Shown here: positions 60,701 to 64,000 of the stretch, one piece after another
Numbering within the stretch: position 1 is the stretch's first letter
Layout: each line of letters starts with the position of its first letter
DNA from: Daucus carota subsp. sativus
Taxonomy: Eukaryota; Streptophyta; Magnoliopsida; Apiales; Apiaceae
NCBI RefSeq assembly: GCF_001625215.2
Contig: NC_030381.2
Coordinates: 36,144,689 to 36,208,688 of the forward strand
Length of the DNA stretch: 64,000 nucleotides
Reading direction: 5' to 3'
Position numbers and translations under genes: made by a program
The notes under the pieces: model-generated
The model's input: the letters and a program-made list of their open reading frames with translations, nothing else
What the model was told of the DNA's origin: nothing
Databases searched by the model: none

Positions 60701-61990
60701 GGTAAGCAGACATATTTGTGTCTGGATGAGATCTGATCTTACAAATCACTGTAGTATATTACTATATTTTGCATACAGATATTGATGATTATAAAAGTTC
60801 AAATTTATCTATTTTCGGGCATATCGAATGAAAAACCAAAATAAATTAATCGACTAGAAAAGAGCATATACTCACCTGAAAACCCTTTCCTCTTGTAATT
60901 CCAGTCACGTCAACATACTGACCAGGTATGAAATGGCGAACGCCTAATGATGTACCGAGTGGGAGAAGCGCATCACCCGTCACCGGAAACTCCTTAAGTT
61001 TTCTCTTCATGGGGACCCCCTGAGCTCTAAAATGTCCCACTTCTGGCTTAGTCAGATGTTTTTCCTTTTTATGCCCGCAACCAATCTAACTAACACCACA
61101 CCACCAAAAAAAAAACAGATATTTCAACAGGTACCCAGCACCCATCTAATAAAGAGATAATTCAGAAAATACTACAATATAATCAATTAAGGCTCAAATA
61201 CCACAATTCAACCACAGTACCAGATTCTATATCAATCTTCAGAATGTGTATCATGTAATAGGAGGAGATAGGAATTCCCAATATTTATAAGTGACATAAA
61301 AACATCCGTAAATATACAAAATGTATCCAGAAAAGCTATACACATAAATCACCTAAAGAAGACCGATACTCATACCGACTATGCAAATCCCGTGTAACAT
61401 AAAAGGCCTCTCATCGAATTTTGGCAATTTCACAACCTCTTCTAAGACTAAGATATAAAGGGTCTAACACTCTCCGGTAAAAATCAAAACTTCAAGCAAG
61501 CAAGACCATTTTCATAAAATTCACACCAAACCCGCAAAACACAAAAAACAAAACCCCAACAAGTACCCTAATCAAATAACATTACATATATCCCCCCCAC
61601 ACACAAACACATATACAAACATGATCGCACCTGGAGGGCAGTGATGCCTTCTTTTTCCGGGGTTTTAACCTGAGATACAATATTATCATCAACCCAAAGA
61701 ACACTAATTGGAACCCTTTTACCCCATTTATCCCAAAGCGCACTCATCCCACATTTCACCGCAATCAAGCCTGTTCTTCTTGAATTAGGCTTCATAACAC
61801 CTTGCTTCAGCTCTATCACTCCAGATCTTTCGTGGGTATCATCAATTAAAGTCTCGGAGCTGAAAAATCTCAACTGGGTCGGTGTAAAAGTTGCTGTTCT
61901 TGATGTTGTAGCGGTGTATAAAGGTGTAGACTTTGGGGAGAGTGTGAGAGATCTTAAGCGAGATATTAGGCCTCTTGATGCTGCTGACAT
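57738..61990 (-). CDS. RPL3: Ribosomal protein L3 (uL3), organellar, most likely mitochondrial
   Basis: Bacterial-type large-subunit protein, binding 23S-like rRNA near the peptidyl-transferase centre. Exons (minus): 61990-61631, 61085-60876, 60361-60257, 58620-58507, 57911-57738; 320 codons plus stop, all GT-AG, all introns in phase 0. Residues 1-45 are Ser/Thr/Arg-rich and acid-free up to LRFFSSE, a mitochondrial-type presequence. The L3 core follows: [38 protein letters not shown], the signature [20 protein letters not shown] ending at 190, then [16 protein letters not shown] and [17 protein letters not shown]. The C-terminal acidic tail ends [12 protein letters not shown]. Start chosen at 61990 because the frame has no earlier ATG. 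Plastid targeting cannot be excluded. Confidence 0.95.
58166..58390. mobile_element. MITE in an RPL3 intron, GAGCAT-type ends
   Basis: Left end GAGCATTTCCAATAGG and right end CCTGTTGGAGATGCTC, flanked by TTAA on both sides. About 225 bp, non-coding, within the intron between the last two RPL3 exons. Same end type as the elements at 47166-47693 and 4493-6605. Confidence 0.75.
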
Positions 61991-64000
61991 TTTCAAGAAA
62001 TGGGTGAGTTGATGTTGTGTTTGTGTGTGTATTTCAAGGTGTTATTGGGTGTTCATGGAGGGGTGCTGCAAATGGTGATGAAAAATGGGGAGCTGAGTGT
62101 AGGGTTTAAGAGGGAGTTTTTGTGTGTGATTGGGTATACAGTGGGTTTCGTGGAACCTAATAGAAATATTGAGTGTCATTTTAACTTTTTTTTCTCTGAC
62201 TAAAATTAAATGACAAATAATTTATGAATATTTCAGATAAATTATTTACTTGTAATGCTTTATCATGTTAGTTTAAAGGTTAAAATTTTAAATTAAATTC
62301 ACATAAGATAGAATCTTATATTTTTTTAAACATATAAGCTTATTTATAAAAAAAAGGTTTTCAAAAATTATCGCAAAAATATGATTGGGACGGAGGGAAT
62401 ATAAATCTTAAAAAATTATCAAAAATTGATTACGATTAGATTATTCTTAAATGTGCGCACATAAATACAGACATATAATCTCATATTGTTTGAATAAATT
62501 TGATTTGATAAGATAAAGAATTTTAAAATGATTTTTCTTCTCAAACTCTGGGTTTTATCTGTTTTCGTACATTTCTTTAACACATCAAAATAACCGACTC
62601 AGAATTTAAGGACTCTTTAGAAGACCCTTGTGTGTTGAAAATTTAAAGATTCCTTATTCGTCGGTTGAACTTAATAAACAGTAATTCTCATTTTCATTTT
62701 CAGATTCGAAAATATATGTTCCCTCCATCTCATTCATTTGTTTCCATATGATTTGGACATGAAGGTTCAAACATACGTATAAAATAATGAAAAAAAGAAA
62801 GAAAAATGGGTGTAGCAGAAAAATGAGTAAAGTGCAATGTGTCTACCTAAAGTATGTCTCTTGTGCAAGGTGTGTACCTAAAGTTTCAATTAAGCAAAAT
62901 GTGTACCTAAACTATACATAATGGTGCAATGTGTGTGCTGCTGTGAAGTGTGGCTAACAGGCGTTAAGTCTGTGTTCTTTCCCTCCATAAAGCACATACT
63001 TGCTCCCTCTTTCCTAGCCGCGGTCTTCATTTTTTGCTTGGATGAAAATGTATTATCCATGTGGGTTCATGCATGGCTGTGCAGAGGAGTTTTTGATTTA
63101 AAAGGTTCTACTGTAGTCATAATTTACCTCGATGTGCTTGTGTGTTGTTCGAAGACTGTTCTCTATTCTTAAGACATGGTCGCATGCCAAATTCCCAATT
63201 ATCCTTGGTTTAGATTAATTTACTCAATTGTTTTCATATTGTTTAGTTGTGCTCAAATTAAATTAATTTTTTAATTTTGTGCTCAAAGAAATACATTTCT
63301 TTTAAAAATCAATAGTTTAGGAGGCAACGAATTGAAAGAATCTGAACGTATTTATACCTCAATTACAATAAACATTTCGAAAAGTAAAGTAGCCTATTAA
63401 CATGTGCAAGTGGAGCATTTGAGCCGGGACTCAAATTTTAAGGGGTCCAAATTTGATAAAACACTGTATATATTAAATATAGTACTTAATTTGATTAAAT
63501 AAATTATTTATTTATCTATTTATCTTAAAATCTTTGATTTTTGTATAAAAAATTATGTAAATATCTAATAAGAATTTAATATTCAAAACCATTAAAACTT
63601 AACTTATGTAGTTTTCTTTCACAATTTATAATTTAAAATTTGTTTATAAATTAATCTTAGAACAAATACTCATTTGTAAGGTTATAAGCCTTATTTGTCA
63701 AAAAAAATCATATTAATTAACGTAAACAATCACATATACAATGTAATATTATTTGTAAAAATAGATTATTCAATATAATATTTTTTTATTATTTTTTACA
63801 TAAATATAAATAATATTACTTTTATATAATTTATTATTTATGATTTATAATAACATAAATTTATATGAAAATACAATTTTTATATTTTCAGGAAGTCTTA
63901 AAATTAAAGACATTCTTATTTTCTACCAGTCCAGTGTACCAAGAATTTAAAAGAATTACAAGTTCATAGTGTTCAGATCTCTTGCATTCTAGGCAAAATT
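61991..64000. other. RPL3 upstream region and AT-rich intergenic DNA
   Basis: The first 150-200 bases should hold the RPL3 promoter and leader (minus). There are lone Stowaway-type ends (GGGACGGAGGGAATA near 62389; TTCCCTCCATCTCATTCATT near 62720). The open frames at 62000-62203 and 62921-63172 are not convincing, and the last 600 bases are very AT-rich. Confidence 0.4.
62839..62932. repeat. Short imperfect repeats of the type TGTGTACCTAAA
   Basis: The phrase GCAATGTGTCTACCTAAAGT recurs as GCAAGGTGTGTACCTAAAGT, then GCAAAATGTGTACCTAAACT and GTGCAATGTGTGT, at spacings of about 30-35 bases. Probably the subterminal part of an unbounded transposable element. Confidence 0.55.

Noticed and set aside
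1..64000. CRISPR array, operon, defence island or viral insertion
   Set aside because: No regularly spaced repeats, no prokaryotic gene organisation and no viral proteins; intron-bearing plant genes throughout.

Overview
This is nuclear DNA of a flowering plant, almost certainly a core eudicot. The window is AT-rich, the genes are split by short GT-AG introns, and every protein recognised here belongs to a standard plant family. Non-coding space is full of short class II elements (hAT-type, Stowaway-type, GAGCAT-type foldbacks, one small Helitron) plus one retroposed fragment. I see no bacterial, viral, organellar, rRNA, tRNA or CRISPR sequence.

Seven genes look intact, and all splice models given here keep the reading frame from ATG to stop. 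In order they are: S-adenosylmethionine synthetase (+, single coding exon, 12568-13743); an SPL1/SPL12-type SBP-box transcription factor (-, 11 exons, 16918-23576); a membrane-anchored receptor-like kinase (-, 7 coding exons, 32975-35795); a sugar-phosphate/phosphate translocator of the TPT/NST drug-metabolite superfamily (+, 9 exons, 42968-48026); mitochondrial pyruvate dehydrogenase kinase (+, 6 exons, 49149-51922); a PMEI-PME type pectinesterase (+, 2 exons joined by a GC-AG intron, 55399-57184); and mitochondrial ribosomal protein L3 (-, 5 exons, 57738-61990). A pentatricopeptide-repeat gene at 6958-8306 (+) is broken by two stops and three frameshifts. Weaker gene relics lie at 1501-1725, 2145-2558, 31139-31309 and perhaps 37430-37798.

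Layout: 1-6.6 kb is a repeat-rich zone with nested MITEs, including two adjacent copies of one element, each carrying an insertion the other lacks. 6.9-8.3 kb is the PPR pseudogene, 12-14 kb SAMS, 15.0-15.7 kb a complete hAT-type element, 17-23.6 kb SPL. 25-31.8 kb is gene-poor with several MITEs, a retroposed fragment with a 15-bp target duplication, and a second hAT-type element. 33-36 kb is the kinase. 36-43 kb is mostly non-coding, with the long leader intron of the translocator. 43-62 kb is gene-dense, with a third hAT-type element at 53.5-54.2 kb. 62-64 kb is non-coding.

The genes are ordinary housekeeping or developmental genes (methyl donor synthesis, transcription, signalling, sugar transport, control of pyruvate dehydrogenase, cell-wall remodelling, mitochondrial translation). 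They do not form a pathway or operon. Their order does recall an Arabidopsis chromosome 3 segment (SAMS, GPK1-type kinase, adjacent translocator, organellar L3), which suggests an old syntenic block. I found no new biological system. The most distinctive material is the trio of hAT-type elements whose ends are packed with three different short CG-containing repeat words.
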